Below, in pieces: positions 7,482 through 14,581 of a DNA stretch of 42,265 nucleotides. Every line of letters begins with the position of its first letter. Position 1 is the stretch's first letter. The DNA is from Pseudonocardia sp. 73-21. Lineage in GTDB: Bacteria > Actinomycetota > Actinomycetes > Mycobacteriales > Pseudonocardiaceae. The notes beneath the pieces are model-generated. The model was not told where the DNA came from. It ran no database searches and saw nothing but the letters and a program-made list of their open reading frames with translations. The stretch lies in assembly GCF_001899645.1 (NCBI RefSeq), contig NZ_MKVV01000090.1:1-42265 (forward strand). The letters are read 5' to 3'. Both the position numbers and the translations under genes were made by a program.

Positions 7482-8450
7482 TCAGGTGGGGAGGACGGCC
7501 TCGATCTCGGCGGCCGCGTCGGGGCCGTACGCGTCGCGCAGGCGCTCGACGCCGTGGGCGCGGTCCCAGACCCACTCCTGGCCGCCGTCGGTCTCCAGCA
7601 CCTGGACGGCCACGAGCGCGCCGAGCTGGGCGCCGCGCTCCATCGACAACCCGCCGGCGATGGCCGCGAGGAAGCCGGCGCGGAAGGCGTCGCCGACGCC
7701 GGTGGGGTCGACCTTGCCGGTCTCGGGCACGACCCCGACCTTGAGCTCGCCGTCCTTGCCCACGATGTGCACGCCGTGCTCGCCGAGGGTGGTGATGCGG
7801 GTGTCGATGACGCCGGCCACCTGGGAGGCGGTCCACCCGGTCTTCTGCAGCAGCAGGTCCCACTCGTAGTCGTTGGTCATGAGGTAGCGCGCACCCTCGA
7901 CGAGCTGCCGGATCTCCGGGCCCTCCATGCGGGTGACCTGCTGGGAGACGTCCGCGGCGAACGGCAGGCCCAGGTCCCGGCACTCCTGCGTGAGCGCCAC
8001 CATCGAGCCCGGGTCGCTCGCGCCGATCAGCACGAGGTCCAGGTTGCGGTCCACCAGCGGGGCCAGCCTGACCTCGCCCGAGCGGGCCATCGCGCCGGTG
8101 TAGAACGAGCCGATCTGGCGCATGTCGTCGTCGGTGGTGCAGACGAAGCGCGCGGTGTGCACGTCGGGGCACACGAGGATGGCCGAGCAGTCGACGCCGT
8201 GGGACTCCAGCCACTGCTGGTACTCGGCGAAGTCACCGCCCACCGCACCGACGAGCAGCGGCCGCTGCCCCAGCACACCGAGCCCGAAGGCGATGTTGGC
8301 GCCCGACCCACCCTTGCGGATGGCGAGGTCGTCGACCAGGAAGCTCAGCGAGATCCGGTCGAGCTGCTCGGCGACGATCTGGTCGGCGAACTTCCCCGGG
8401 AAGTGCATGAGGTGGTCGGTGGCGATGGAACCGGTCACGGCGATGGGCAC
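7482..8450 (-). CDS. adoK: adenosine kinase, PfkB family
   Basis: This is a 322-residue PfkB-type sugar kinase. The N-terminus MPIAVTGSIATDHLM and the rest closely resemble the M. tuberculosis Rv2202c adenosine kinase, which phosphorylates adenosine to AMP for purine salvage. The substrate glycine motif lies at about 47-52 (GGSGAN), and the ATP and anion-hole signature DPTGVGDAFRAGF spans 248-260 with Asp254 as catalytic base. Neighbour order (ctaF-ctaC-asnB-adoK) is the same as in M. tuberculosis, which supports orthology. The GTG start has TAAGGT 8 nt upstream, either a -10 of a leaderless transcript or a weak ribosome site. Other sugar specificity cannot be fully excluded. Confidence 0.88.
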   Translation of the reverse strand: MPIAVTGSIATDHLMHFPGKFADQIVAEQLDRISLSFLVDDLAIRKGGSGANIAFGLGVLGQRPLLVGAVGGDFAEYQQWLESHGVDCSAILVCPDVHTARFVCTTDDDMRQIGSFYTGAMARSGEVRLAPLVDRNLDLVLIGASDPGSMVALTQECRDLGLPFAADVSQQVTRMEGPEIRQLVEGARYLMTNDYEWDLLLQKTGWTASQVAGVIDTRITTLGEHGVHIVGKDGELKVGVVPETGKVDPTGVGDAFRAGFLAAIAGGLSMERGAQLGALVAVQVLETDGGQEWVWDRAHGVERLRDAYGPDAAAEIEAVLPT

Positions 8451-8480
8451 GTCGGGTCACCTTACCGGGTGCGGAACGCG

Positions 8481-8515
8481 CGAACCCCGGCCGTGAGGAT
8501 CACGACCGGGGTTCG
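8481..8515 (-). terminator. terminator hairpin after the HesB gene
   Basis: Perfect 10-bp arms, CGAACCCCGG (8481-8490) and CCGGGGTTCG (8506-8515), enclose a further CGTG/CACG pair. It lies 14 nt beyond the stop of the HesB-type gene on the minus strand and before the adoK start, so it probably separates these two transcripts. Confidence 0.7.
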
Positions 8516-8528
8516 GGTGACGAACGGC

Positions 8529-8891
8529 TCAGTTGAACGAGTCGCCGCAGGCGCAGGAGCCGCCCGCGTTCGGGTTGTCGATCGTGAAACCCTGCTTCTC
8601 GATGGTGTCGACGAAGTCGATGACGGCACCCTGCAGGTACGGCGCGCTCATCCGGTCGACGCCGACCTTGAGGCCGTTGTACTCCCGGAAGAGATCGCCA
8701 TCGAGGGAGCGGTCGTCGAAGAACAGCTGGTAGCGCAGGCCGGCACAGCCACCGGGCTGCACGGCGATGCGCAGGTGCATGTCATCGCGGCCCTCCTGCT
8801 CGAGAAGGGTGCGGGCCTTGAGAGCAGCGGTGTCGGTGAGCTCGACTCCGTGGGTCTCGGTCTCCGGAGCGGTCTGGTTCTCGACGGTCAT
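8529..8891 (-). CDS. HesB/IscA-type iron-sulfur cluster carrier
   Basis: This 120-residue A-type carrier belongs to the ErpA/IscA/HesB family and delivers Fe-S clusters to apo-enzymes. The three conserved cysteines are visible: Cys49 in QPGGCAGLRY, and Cys113 and Cys115 in GGSCACGDSF at the C-terminus. The N-terminal 15 residues are variable. The ATG has GGGAG 7 nt upstream. The corresponding M. tuberculosis gene is Rv2204c, in the same position. Likely clients in this window include LipA, a radical SAM enzyme that consumes a cluster per turnover. I give no symbol because erpA and Rv2204c-type naming is not consistent. Confidence 0.92.
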   Translation of the reverse strand: MTVENQTAPETETHGVELTDTAALKARTLLEQEGRDDMHLRIAVQPGGCAGLRYQLFFDDRSLDGDLFREYNGLKVGVDRMSAPYLQGAVIDFVDTIEKQGFTIDNPNAGGSCACGDSFN

Positions 8892-8933
8892 GGCTCTCCC
8901 AACAACGAGCGGGGCAGTTCGTGTTCCCGCCCC

Positions 8934-8939
8934 ATAGTA
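8934..8939 (-). promoter_or_regulatory. candidate -10 of the HesB gene
   Basis: The minus strand reads TACTAT 42 nt before the start codon. It would give a leader of about 35 nt that contains the ribosome site. No clear -35 is seen. Confidence 0.35.
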
Positions 8940-8988
8940 GGCCCCGAACGCCCCGGTGGTGCACGCGTGCGGTGATCCGCGCCACCGA

Positions 8989-10098
8989 TCAGCGACTCCA
9001 GCGCGTCGCCACCCTGGCCGCGAGGGCAGCCAGGGTCCCGGCGGGGTCGGCCATCGACGCCTCGACACCGCCCGCGTCGTCGGCCACGGAGTAGGCGGAG
9101 TCGACGCCCACGGCCCCCGCCTCGCGCCGCCCCACACTGACCTGCCCCGCCAGCACCACGCACGGCACGCCCCGGTCGGCGGCGCCGCGGGCCACGGCGG
9201 TGATGAGCTTCCCGCGCAGCGACTGCCAGTCGAAGCTGCCCTCGCCGGTGATCGCCAGGTCGGCGTGGTCCAGCTGGGCGTCGAGGCCGACGAGCTCGCG
9301 CACCAGCCCGGCGCCCGAGACGCGGGTGGCCCCGAGGGCCAGCAGCGCGGCGCCGAGCCCGCCGGCGGCTCCCGCACCGGACTCGTCGCGGACGTCGCGG
9401 CCGAGGCCCGCCAGCACGTCGGCGAACCGCGCGAGGGCCGCGTCCAGCGCCGCGACGGTGGCCGCGTCGGCGCCCTTCTGCGGCCCGAACACCGCGGCGG
9501 CGCCGTGCGGACCGAGCAGCGGGTTGTCGACGTCGGCCGCGGCGACGAGCCGCACGCCGTCCAGCCCGGGGGCGCCGTCGAGCCGGACCGCGGTGGCGGG
9601 CGAGCCGTCGGGCACCGGTGTTCCGGCGGCGTCGACGGGCACGGCCCCCAGCGCGGCGAGCATCCCGGCACCGCCGTCGCTGGTGGCGGTGCCGCCGAGC
9701 CCGACGACGATCTCCGTGACGCCGGCCCGTCGGGCGTCGGCCATCAGCTCCCCCACCCCGCGGGTGGTGACGCCCCGCGCGACCTCGGGGGTGCGGCGCT
9801 CCCGCGGCACGAGGTGCAGCCCGGCCGCGGCGGCGGACTCCAGGTAGGCGGTGTCGCCGATCCGCAGCCACCGGGCCGCGACGGGCTCCCCGGACGGGCC
9901 GGTGACCTCCCGCTCGTGCCAGGTGCCGCCCAGCGCCGCGTGCAGGACGTCGACGAATCCGGTGCCGCCGTCGGCCAGCGGCAGCAGGTGCAGCTCGTCG
10001 TCGGGGGCGGTGCGGCGCCAGCCCTCCGCGATGGCCTCGGCGGCCGCAGTGGCACTGAGCGTGCCGCCGAAGGAATCAGGAGCCACCACCACGCGCAT
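8989..10098 (-). CDS. glycerate kinase
   Basis: This 369-residue protein is a GlxK/GarK-family glycerate 2-kinase, which uses ATP to make 2-phosphoglycerate from glycerate. The N-terminal MRVVVAPDSFGGTLSA is the diagnostic family start (APDSFKGTLSA in many members; Gly replaces Lys here). LADGGTGFVD (about 42-51), GLGGTATSDGGAGML (about 133-147) and ITGEGSFDWQS are family motifs. Length is normal. The corresponding M. tuberculosis gene is Rv2205c. ATG at 10098 lies 7 nt after TAAGGT with no ribosome site, so the mRNA is probably leaderless. It is divergent from the DUF3043 gene. Confidence 0.92.
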   Translation of the reverse strand: MRVVVAPDSFGGTLSATAAAEAIAEGWRRTAPDDELHLLPLADGGTGFVDVLHAALGGTWHEREVTGPSGEPVAARWLRIGDTAYLESAAAAGLHLVPRERRTPEVARGVTTRGVGELMADARRAGVTEIVVGLGGTATSDGGAGMLAALGAVPVDAAGTPVPDGSPATAVRLDGAPGLDGVRLVAAADVDNPLLGPHGAAAVFGPQKGADAATVAALDAALARFADVLAGLGRDVRDESGAGAAGGLGAALLALGATRVSGAGLVRELVGLDAQLDHADLAITGEGSFDWQSLRGKLITAVARGAADRGVPCVVLAGQVSVGRREAGAVGVDSAYSVADDAGGVEASMADPAGTLAALAARVATRWSR

Positions 10099-10105
10099 CT
10101 GCGTG

Positions 10106-10129
10106 ACCTTAATGACGAGCCCGTATGGT
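10106..10129. promoter_or_regulatory. paired -10 elements for divergent leaderless genes
   Basis: On the minus strand TAAGGT (10111 to 10106) lies 7 nt before the glycerate kinase ATG. On the plus strand TATGGT (10124-10129) lies 7 nt before the GTG at 10137. The two starts are 38 bp apart. Both fit the leaderless pattern seen elsewhere in the window. Confidence 0.5.
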
Positions 10130-10136
10130 GGGAGCC

Positions 10137-10760
10137 GTGAGGTTACTGCGCCGGTCCAGCGACACCGCCAAGGTCGACGAGCCCGCGCCTGCGCAGGGCC
10201 CGGCCGACACCGTCCGCGTCGGGGGCAAGGGTCGCCCCACGCCGAAGCGGCGCGAGGCCGAGGCCAAGCGGCGCGGCCCCGCCCCGCCCCCGCCGCGCAC
10301 CCAGCGCGAGGCCGCGCGCCTCGCGCGCGCCAACCGGCCCGACAAGGCCGAGCAGCGCCGTCAGTCGGCCGAGCGGCGCGAGCGCATGGCGGCGGGCGAT
10401 GACAAGTACCTGATGCCGCGCGACCGCGGGCCGGTCAAGGCCTACATCCGCGACGTCGTCGACTCGCGCCCGCACCTCATGGGCCTGTTCATGCCGCTCG
10501 CGGTGATCGTCGTGCTGTCGGTGGTGCTGCCGTTCCCGGGCCTGCAGCAGTACCTGAGCCTGTTCAGCCTCATCGCGCTCGTCACGATGATCGGTGAGGG
10601 CATCCTGCTCGGCCTGACCACCACGCGGAAGGCGCGCGCCAAGTTCCCCGACGCGCAGATCGGCGGGCTGGCCACAGGCTGGTACACGTTCACCCGCGCC
10701 AGCCAGCTCCGCAAGCTGCGCATCCCGAAGCCGCGGGTGCAGCGGGGCGCGAACCCCTAG
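10137..10760 (+). CDS. DUF3043 membrane protein
   Basis: This is a 207-residue protein of the actinobacterial DUF3043 family (M. tuberculosis Rv2206 in the same place). The first 100 residues are very basic, rich in Arg, Lys, Ala and Pro (TPKRREAEAKRRG, AEQRRQSAERRERM), and probably cytosolic. DRGPVKAYIRDVVDSRPHLM leads into two adjacent membrane helices (about residues 117-137 and 140-160). A short basic tail follows. The function is unknown. I start it at GTG 10137 because VRLLRRSS resembles the N-terminus of relatives and because TATGGT lies 7 nt upstream as a -10. An ATG at 10125 in frame lies inside that hexamer. Confidence 0.85.
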   Translation: MRLLRRSSDTAKVDEPAPAQGPADTVRVGGKGRPTPKRREAEAKRRGPAPPPPRTQREAARLARANRPDKAEQRRQSAERRERMAAGDDKYLMPRDRGPVKAYIRDVVDSRPHLMGLFMPLAVIVVLSVVLPFPGLQQYLSLFSLIALVTMIGEGILLGLTTTRKARAKFPDAQIGGLATGWYTFTRASQLRKLRIPKPRVQRGANP

Positions 10761-10766
10761 GAGCGC

Positions 10767-10811
10767 GCTGAAGAACTCGGGCCTACTGCGCTACGGCCGG
10801 AGCTCTTCAGC
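10767..10811. terminator. bidirectional terminator hairpin
   Basis: Arms GCTGAAGAACTC (10767-10778) and GAGCTCTTCAGC (10800-10811) pair at 11 of 12 positions. The hairpin fills the short gap between two convergent genes and can serve both. Confidence 0.75.
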
Positions 10812-10817
10812 ACCCTC

Positions 10818-11015
10818 CTAGCCCTCGTCGAGGCTCATGGGGCCGTAGACCTCGTCGTCGCCGTCCATCAGCACGACGGCCTGGACGCCCTGCGCGCGCA
10901 GTTCCTCCCAGGTGGTGGAGAACCACGCCTCGGCCTCGGCCTGGTCGTCGAACTCCTCCTGGGGCGGGCCGTCGGGGATGCCGTGGGGGGTCTGGTACCG
11001 CCAGTAGAAAGCCAC
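10818..11015 (-). CDS. small conserved actinobacterial protein, unknown function
   Basis: This is a 65-residue acidic protein beginning VAFYWRYQTPHGIP. It has a WF..TWEEL helix region and a C-terminal VVLMDGDDEVYGPMSL strand and turn. I recognise the type as a small conserved actinobacterial protein but know no function. The start is placed at GTG 11015, not GTG 11024, because the latter overlaps the -10-like palindrome at 11023-11032, which lies 7 nt from 11015. It is divergent from cobU and convergent with the DUF3043 gene, with a good terminator between. Confidence 0.65.
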   Translation of the reverse strand: MAFYWRYQTPHGIPDGPPQEEFDDQAEAEAWFSTTWEELRAQGVQAVVLMDGDDEVYGPMSLDEG

Positions 11016-11022
11016 GTTCCCC

Positions 11023-11032
11023 ACGTTAACGT
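11023..11032. promoter_or_regulatory. palindromic -10 shared by two divergent leaderless genes
   Basis: ACGTTAACGT is a perfect 10-bp palindrome. Read on the plus strand, TAACGT (11027-11032) lies 6 nt before the cobU GTG. Read on the minus strand, TAACGT (11028 to 11023) lies 7 nt before GTG 11015. One short element could therefore act as the -10 in both directions. Confidence 0.55.
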
Positions 11033-11038
11033 GCAGCG

Positions 11039-11554
11039 GTGACCCGCACGCTCGTCCTCGGCGGAACCCGGTCCGGCAAGTCCCGCTACGCCGAGGACCT
11101 GATGCCCGCCGACGTCCCCGTCCGCTACCTCGCCACCGCGCGGCGCCGGGCGGACGACGCCGAGTGGACGGCCCGGCTGGAGGCCCACCGGGTGCGCCGC
11201 CCGGCCGGCTGGGTCACCGTCGAGGAGCCCGACGTGTCCGCGATCGTGACGGCCGGTGGCGGGCCGCTGCTGGTCGACGACCTGGCCACCTGGCTCACCA
11301 ACGTCCTCGACGACGCCGGCGCGTGGGAGGGCGGGGCCGACATCGGTCCCTCGACCACCGCACTGGTCGACGCCGTGGCGTCCGCACCGGGAGAGGTCGT
11401 GCTGGTCTCCGCCGAGGTGGGGCTGGGGGTCGTGCCCGCCACGCGGTCCGGGCGGCTGTTCCGCGACGAGCTCGGCGCGCTCAACGCGGCGCTGGCCGCC
11501 GTGTGCGACGAGGTGCTGCTGCTGGTGGCCGGGTTGCCGGTTCGTCTCAAATAG
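11039..11554 (+). CDS. cobU: adenosylcobinamide kinase / guanylyltransferase
   Basis: This 171-residue bifunctional enzyme phosphorylates adenosylcobinamide and transfers GMP to give adenosylcobinamide-GDP, the step before CobS. The P-loop GGTRSGKS (8-15) is at the N-terminus. The VRYLATARR strand and EAHRVRRPAGWVTVEE (containing the histidine region that is guanylylated in CobU) follow, and VSAEVGLGVVPATRSGRLFRDELG is the conserved C-terminal half. Length is normal. The GTG start lies 6 nt from a -10-like TAACGT with no ribosome site. It is followed by cobT and cobS on the same strand, so this is a cobalamin nucleotide-loop cluster. In M. tuberculosis cobU is elsewhere. Confidence 0.93.
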   Translation: MTRTLVLGGTRSGKSRYAEDLMPADVPVRYLATARRRADDAEWTARLEAHRVRRPAGWVTVEEPDVSAIVTAGGGPLLVDDLATWLTNVLDDAGAWEGGADIGPSTTALVDAVASAPGEVVLVSAEVGLGVVPATRSGRLFRDELGALNAALAAVCDEVLLLVAGLPVRLK

Positions 11555-11559
11555 CCCCT

Positions 11560-11599
11560 GTGCGCGGATATCAGTGCCGGGGCACTGATATCCGCGCAC
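11560..11599. repeat. perfect 40-bp inverted repeat between cobU and cobT
   Basis: Two perfect 19-nt arms (11560-11578 and 11581-11599), the left starting GTGCGCGGATATCAGTGCC, are separated by GG. The element starts 6 nt after the cobU stop and ends 23 nt before the cobT start. As RNA it would form a very stable hairpin, so it could terminate or attenuate transcription or protect the cobU 3' end. As DNA it could be an operator or a small mobile palindrome. It does not resemble a cobalamin riboswitch. Confidence 0.85.
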
Positions 11600-11622
11600 G
11601 AGGGTGCCTGTAGGAAGAGCCC

Positions 11623-12693
11623 GTGGATCTCCCCGCCGTCACCGCCCCGGACGCCGACGCCCGGCGCACCGCCGTGGCGCAGTACTCCCTGCTCGCCGTG
11701 CCCACCGGGGCCCTGGGTCGCCTCGCCGACCTGGGCGTGTGGCTCGCCGCCGTGCAGGGGCAGTGCCCGCCGCGGCCGCCCGGCCGGCCCCGTGTCGTCG
11801 TGATCGCCGCCGACCACGGGATCGCCGCCGCCGGTGTCTCGGCCGATCCCCCGGGCGCGACCGCGCGCCAGGTCGAGTCGATCCGCGAGCAGAACGCGCC
11901 CGTCACCGTCGTCGCGACCGTCGCCGGGGCGTCGGTGCGCGTCGTGGACGTCGGCGTGGACCACGAGCCGCAGGACGGAGCGCTCGAGCGCTACCGGGTG
12001 CGGCGCGGCAGCGGGCGCATCGACCGCGAGGACGCCCTCACCGCCGACGAGGCCGAGCGGGCGGTCGCGATCGGGCGCGCACTCGTCGACGAGGAGGTGG
12101 ACGCGGGCGCCGACCTGCTCGTCCCCTCCTCGCTGGGCGTCGGGGCGACCACTCCGGCCTCCGTCCTGGTCGCGCTGCTGTGCGGCGTCGAGCCGGTGGC
12201 CGTGATCGGTCGGGGCAGCGGTATCGACGACAACGGCTGGATGCGCAAGGCCGCCGCCGTCCGCGACGCGATGCGCCGGGGCAAGCCGTACCTGCGCGAC
12301 CCCATGACGGTGCTGGCCACCGCCGGCGGCGCCGACCTCGCCGTGCTCGCCGGGTTCCTCGTGCAGGCCGCGCTGCGGAAGACCCCGGTCCTGCTCGACG
12401 GGCTGGTGGTGGGCGCAGCGGCCCTCCTGGCCGACGAGATCGCCCCCGGCGCCAAGGAGTGGTGGCTGGCCGCGGGGCGCTCCCCCGAGCCCGCCATGTC
12501 GCTGGTCATCGACCGGCTCGGGCTGCCGCCGCTCGTCGACCTCGGCATCCGGCTCGGTGACGGCACGGGTGCGGCCGCGGTCGTCCCGCTCGTGCAGATG
12601 GCGGCGCGGCTGGTGGCCGAGACGGCGGTCGCCGAACCACCGGCTGCCGTGCCGTCGGCGGCCGGGACGCCGGCTGGCGCGCCCGTCGAGTGA
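11623..12693 (+). CDS. cobT: nicotinate-nucleotide:dimethylbenzimidazole phosphoribosyltransferase, divergent
   Basis: This 356-residue CobT-family protein would make alpha-ribazole phosphate from nicotinate mononucleotide and dimethylbenzimidazole. Family features include KPxGALG-like VPTGALGRLADL (27-37), VVVIAADHGIAAAGVS (58-73), RRGSGRID, and LLLDGLVVGAAALLA (256-270). Two conserved sites differ. The usual GD/EMGIGNTT segment reads SSLGVGATT (169-177), and the LGEGTGA motif carrying the catalytic Glu (Glu317 in Salmonella) reads LGDGTGA, with Asp313. The last 25 residues are a low-complexity Ala/Pro tail. It overlaps cobS by GTGA. It is syntenic with Rv2207. Activity or base preference may be altered. 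Confidence 0.88.
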   Translation: MDLPAVTAPDADARRTAVAQYSLLAVPTGALGRLADLGVWLAAVQGQCPPRPPGRPRVVVIAADHGIAAAGVSADPPGATARQVESIREQNAPVTVVATVAGASVRVVDVGVDHEPQDGALERYRVRRGSGRIDREDALTADEAERAVAIGRALVDEEVDAGADLLVPSSLGVGATTPASVLVALLCGVEPVAVIGRGSGIDDNGWMRKAAAVRDAMRRGKPYLRDPMTVLATAGGADLAVLAGFLVQAALRKTPVLLDGLVVGAAALLADEIAPGAKEWWLAAGRSPEPAMSLVIDRLGLPPLVDLGIRLGDGTGAAAVVPLVQMAARLVAETAVAEPPAAVPSAAGTPAGAPVE

Positions 12694-13439
12694 CGAGCCT
12701 CGCTCTCGCCCTGAGCTGGCTCACGGTCCTGCCGGTCCGCACCGGCGCCCCCGATGCCCGCACGGCCGCCGCGGCGCTGCGCTGGGCCCCGCTGGTGGGG
12801 GCGCTGCTCGGTGTGGTCGGCGGAGCGCTGCTGCTGGGGCTACGCCTGCTCGGCGTCCCGGCCCTGGTGACGGGGTTGCTCGTCGTCGGGTTCCTGGGTC
12901 TGGCCACCCGCGGCATGCACCTCGACGGCCTCGCCGACACCGCCGACGGCCTCGGTTGCTACGGCCCGCCCGAGCGCGCACTGGCCGTCATGCGCGACGG
13001 CGGTGCGGGCCCGTTCGCAGTGGTGACGCTGCTCGTCGCGGTCGGGGCGCAGGCGGCGGCGCTGGCGTCCCTGCCCCCGTGGTCGGCGCCCTGGTCCCTG
13101 GCGCTCGCCGCAGCCGCGGGCCGGGCCGGGTTCGCGTGGGTCGCGCGGCGCGGGGTGGCGGCGGCCCGACCGGGCGGGCTGGGCGCCACCGTCGCCGGCT
13201 CGCAGCCGTGGTGGGTGGCCATCGGGTGGTGGGTGGTGCTGGCCGGCGCGGGCTACGCGCTGACCGGCGTCCGCGGTGTGGTCGGGGTGGCCCTGGGTGC
13301 CGTGCTGGTGATCGCCCTGTCCTGGCACACGAACCGCCGCTTCGGCGGTATGACCGGCGACGTGCTGGGGGCAGCGAGCGAGCTCTCGGTGCTCGCGGTG
13401 CTGGTCGCCCTCACGACGAGCGGCACACTCGTCGCCTAG
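12690..13439 (+). CDS. cobS: adenosylcobinamide-GDP ribazoletransferase (cobalamin synthase)
   Basis: This 249-residue polytopic membrane enzyme joins adenosylcobinamide-GDP and alpha-ribazole (phosphate), the last step of cobalamin assembly. The diagnostic acidic motif HLDGLADTADGLG lies at about 72-84 and RRFGGMTGDVLGA near 209-221. Both line the active site, where divalent metal is bound. About six to seven membrane helices are visible. The GTG start overlaps the cobT stop (GTGA), so the genes are translationally coupled. It is syntenic with Rv2208 of M. tuberculosis. A weak 6-bp hairpin (CCGACG/CGTCGG, about 13442-13464) separates it from the convergent ilvE. Confidence 0.94.
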   Translation: MTSLALALSWLTVLPVRTGAPDARTAAAALRWAPLVGALLGVVGGALLLGLRLLGVPALVTGLLVVGFLGLATRGMHLDGLADTADGLGCYGPPERALAVMRDGGAGPFAVVTLLVAVGAQAAALASLPPWSAPWSLALAAAAGRAGFAWVARRGVAAARPGGLGATVAGSQPWWVAIGWWVVLAGAGYALTGVRGVVGVALGAVLVIALSWHTNRRFGGMTGDVLGAASELSVLAVLVALTTSGTLVA

Positions 13440-13465
13440 GTCCGACGACAGTGCCGCACGTCGGG

Positions 13466-14569
13466 TCAGGGGGCGGGGTGCAGGGTGTGCATCCAGCTGT
13501 GCGTGTCCTGCGACGTCCCCCGCTGGATGTTCGTCAGCAGCTCGCGGAGCTGCGTCGTGATCGGCCCCGGCCTGCCGTCGGCCACCACGACCTCGCCGCC
13601 GGTGTGCTTCACACCGCCGATGGGGGTGATCACCGCGGCCGTGCCGCAGCCGAAGACCTCGGTGATGGTGCCGTCGGCCGCGCCGTCGAGCCACTCCTGG
13701 CCCGAGATGCGCCGCTCGGTGACCTGGCAACCGAGCTCCTTGGCCAGCACGAGCAGCGAGTCGCGGGTGATGCCGGCGAGGATGCTGCCAGTGAGCGACG
13801 GCGTGACGATCTCCGTCTGGTCACCCGAGCCGTAGACGAAGAAGAGGTTGTTGGACCCCATCTCGTCGATCCACGTGCGCTCCTCGGCGTCGAGGTAGGC
13901 CACCTGCGCGCAGCCGTGGGCCGCGCCCTGGGCCTGCGGCAGCAGCGACGCGGCGTAGTTGCCGCCGCACTTCGCGGTGCCGGTGCCACCCGCGGCGGAG
14001 CGGGTGTACTCGGTGGACAGCCACACGTCGACGGGCTTGAGGTCACCCGAGAAGTACGGCCCCGCTGGCGAGGCGATCAGCGCGTAGAGGTACTCCGCCG
14101 ACGGCCGCACGCCCAGCCCCACCTCGGTGGCCAGCATGAACGGGCGCAGGTAGAGCGAGTCCTCGCCACCGGCGGCGGGCACCCACTCGTGGTCGACGGC
14201 GAGCAGCTCCGAGATCGAGCCGATGAACAGCTCCTCCGGCAGCTCCGCCATCGCCAGCCGGGCCGCCGAGCCGCGGAAGCGCGCCGCGTTGGCGTCGGGG
14301 CGGAACGAGGCGATGGAGCCGTCGGGCTGGCGGTAGGCCTTGAGCCCCTCGAAGATCTCCTGGCCGTAGTGCAGCACCATCGACGCGGGGTCGAGCTGCA
14401 GCGGCCCGTACGGCACCACGGCGGGGTCGTGCCAGCCCTGCCCCTCCGACCAGCGGATCGTCACCATGTGGTCGGTGAAGTACCGGCCGAAGCCGGGCGC
14501 GGCCAGGATCTCCGCACGCCGCTCCGGCGAGGTCGGGGTGGGGTTCGGGGTGCGGGTGAACGCGCTCAT
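13466..14569 (-). CDS. ilvE: branched-chain amino acid aminotransferase
   Basis: This is a 367-residue PLP enzyme of fold type IV that interconverts leucine, isoleucine and valine with their keto acids using glutamate. HYGQEIFEGLKAYR (67-80) is the usual N-terminal motif. The PLP lysine is Lys200 in GTAKCGGNYAASLL, and EMGSNNLFFVYG is the typical later segment. It is syntenic with Rv2210c. It lies 9 nt downstream of gcvT on the minus strand, so the two may be cotranscribed. TAACGT, which contains the gcvT stop codon, lies 6 nt before its ATG and could give a separate leaderless transcript. Confidence 0.95.
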   Translation of the reverse strand: MSAFTRTPNPTPTSPERRAEILAAPGFGRYFTDHMVTIRWSEGQGWHDPAVVPYGPLQLDPASMVLHYGQEIFEGLKAYRQPDGSIASFRPDANAARFRGSAARLAMAELPEELFIGSISELLAVDHEWVPAAGGEDSLYLRPFMLATEVGLGVRPSAEYLYALIASPAGPYFSGDLKPVDVWLSTEYTRSAAGGTGTAKCGGNYAASLLPQAQGAAHGCAQVAYLDAEERTWIDEMGSNNLFFVYGSGDQTEIVTPSLTGSILAGITRDSLLVLAKELGCQVTERRISGQEWLDGAADGTITEVFGCGTAAVITPIGGVKHTGGEVVVADGRPGPITTQLRELLTNIQRGTSQDTHSWMHTLHPAP

Positions 14570-14575
14570 GGGTTC

Positions 14576-14581
14576 ACGTTA
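14576..14581 (-). promoter_or_regulatory. -10 element for leaderless ilvE
   Basis: The minus strand reads TAACGT, including the TAA stop of gcvT, 6 nt before the ilvE ATG. The sequence and spacing equal those upstream of cobU. Confidence 0.45.

Noticed and set aside
11016..11024. GTG 11024 as start of the 65-residue gene
   Set aside because: It lies inside the TAACGT palindrome that fits as the -10 element, whereas GTG 11015 has the common 7-nt spacing.
11555..11622. A cobalamin riboswitch before cobT
   Set aside because: The gap is only 68 bp and is a simple perfect palindrome without the B12-box or the multi-helix fold.
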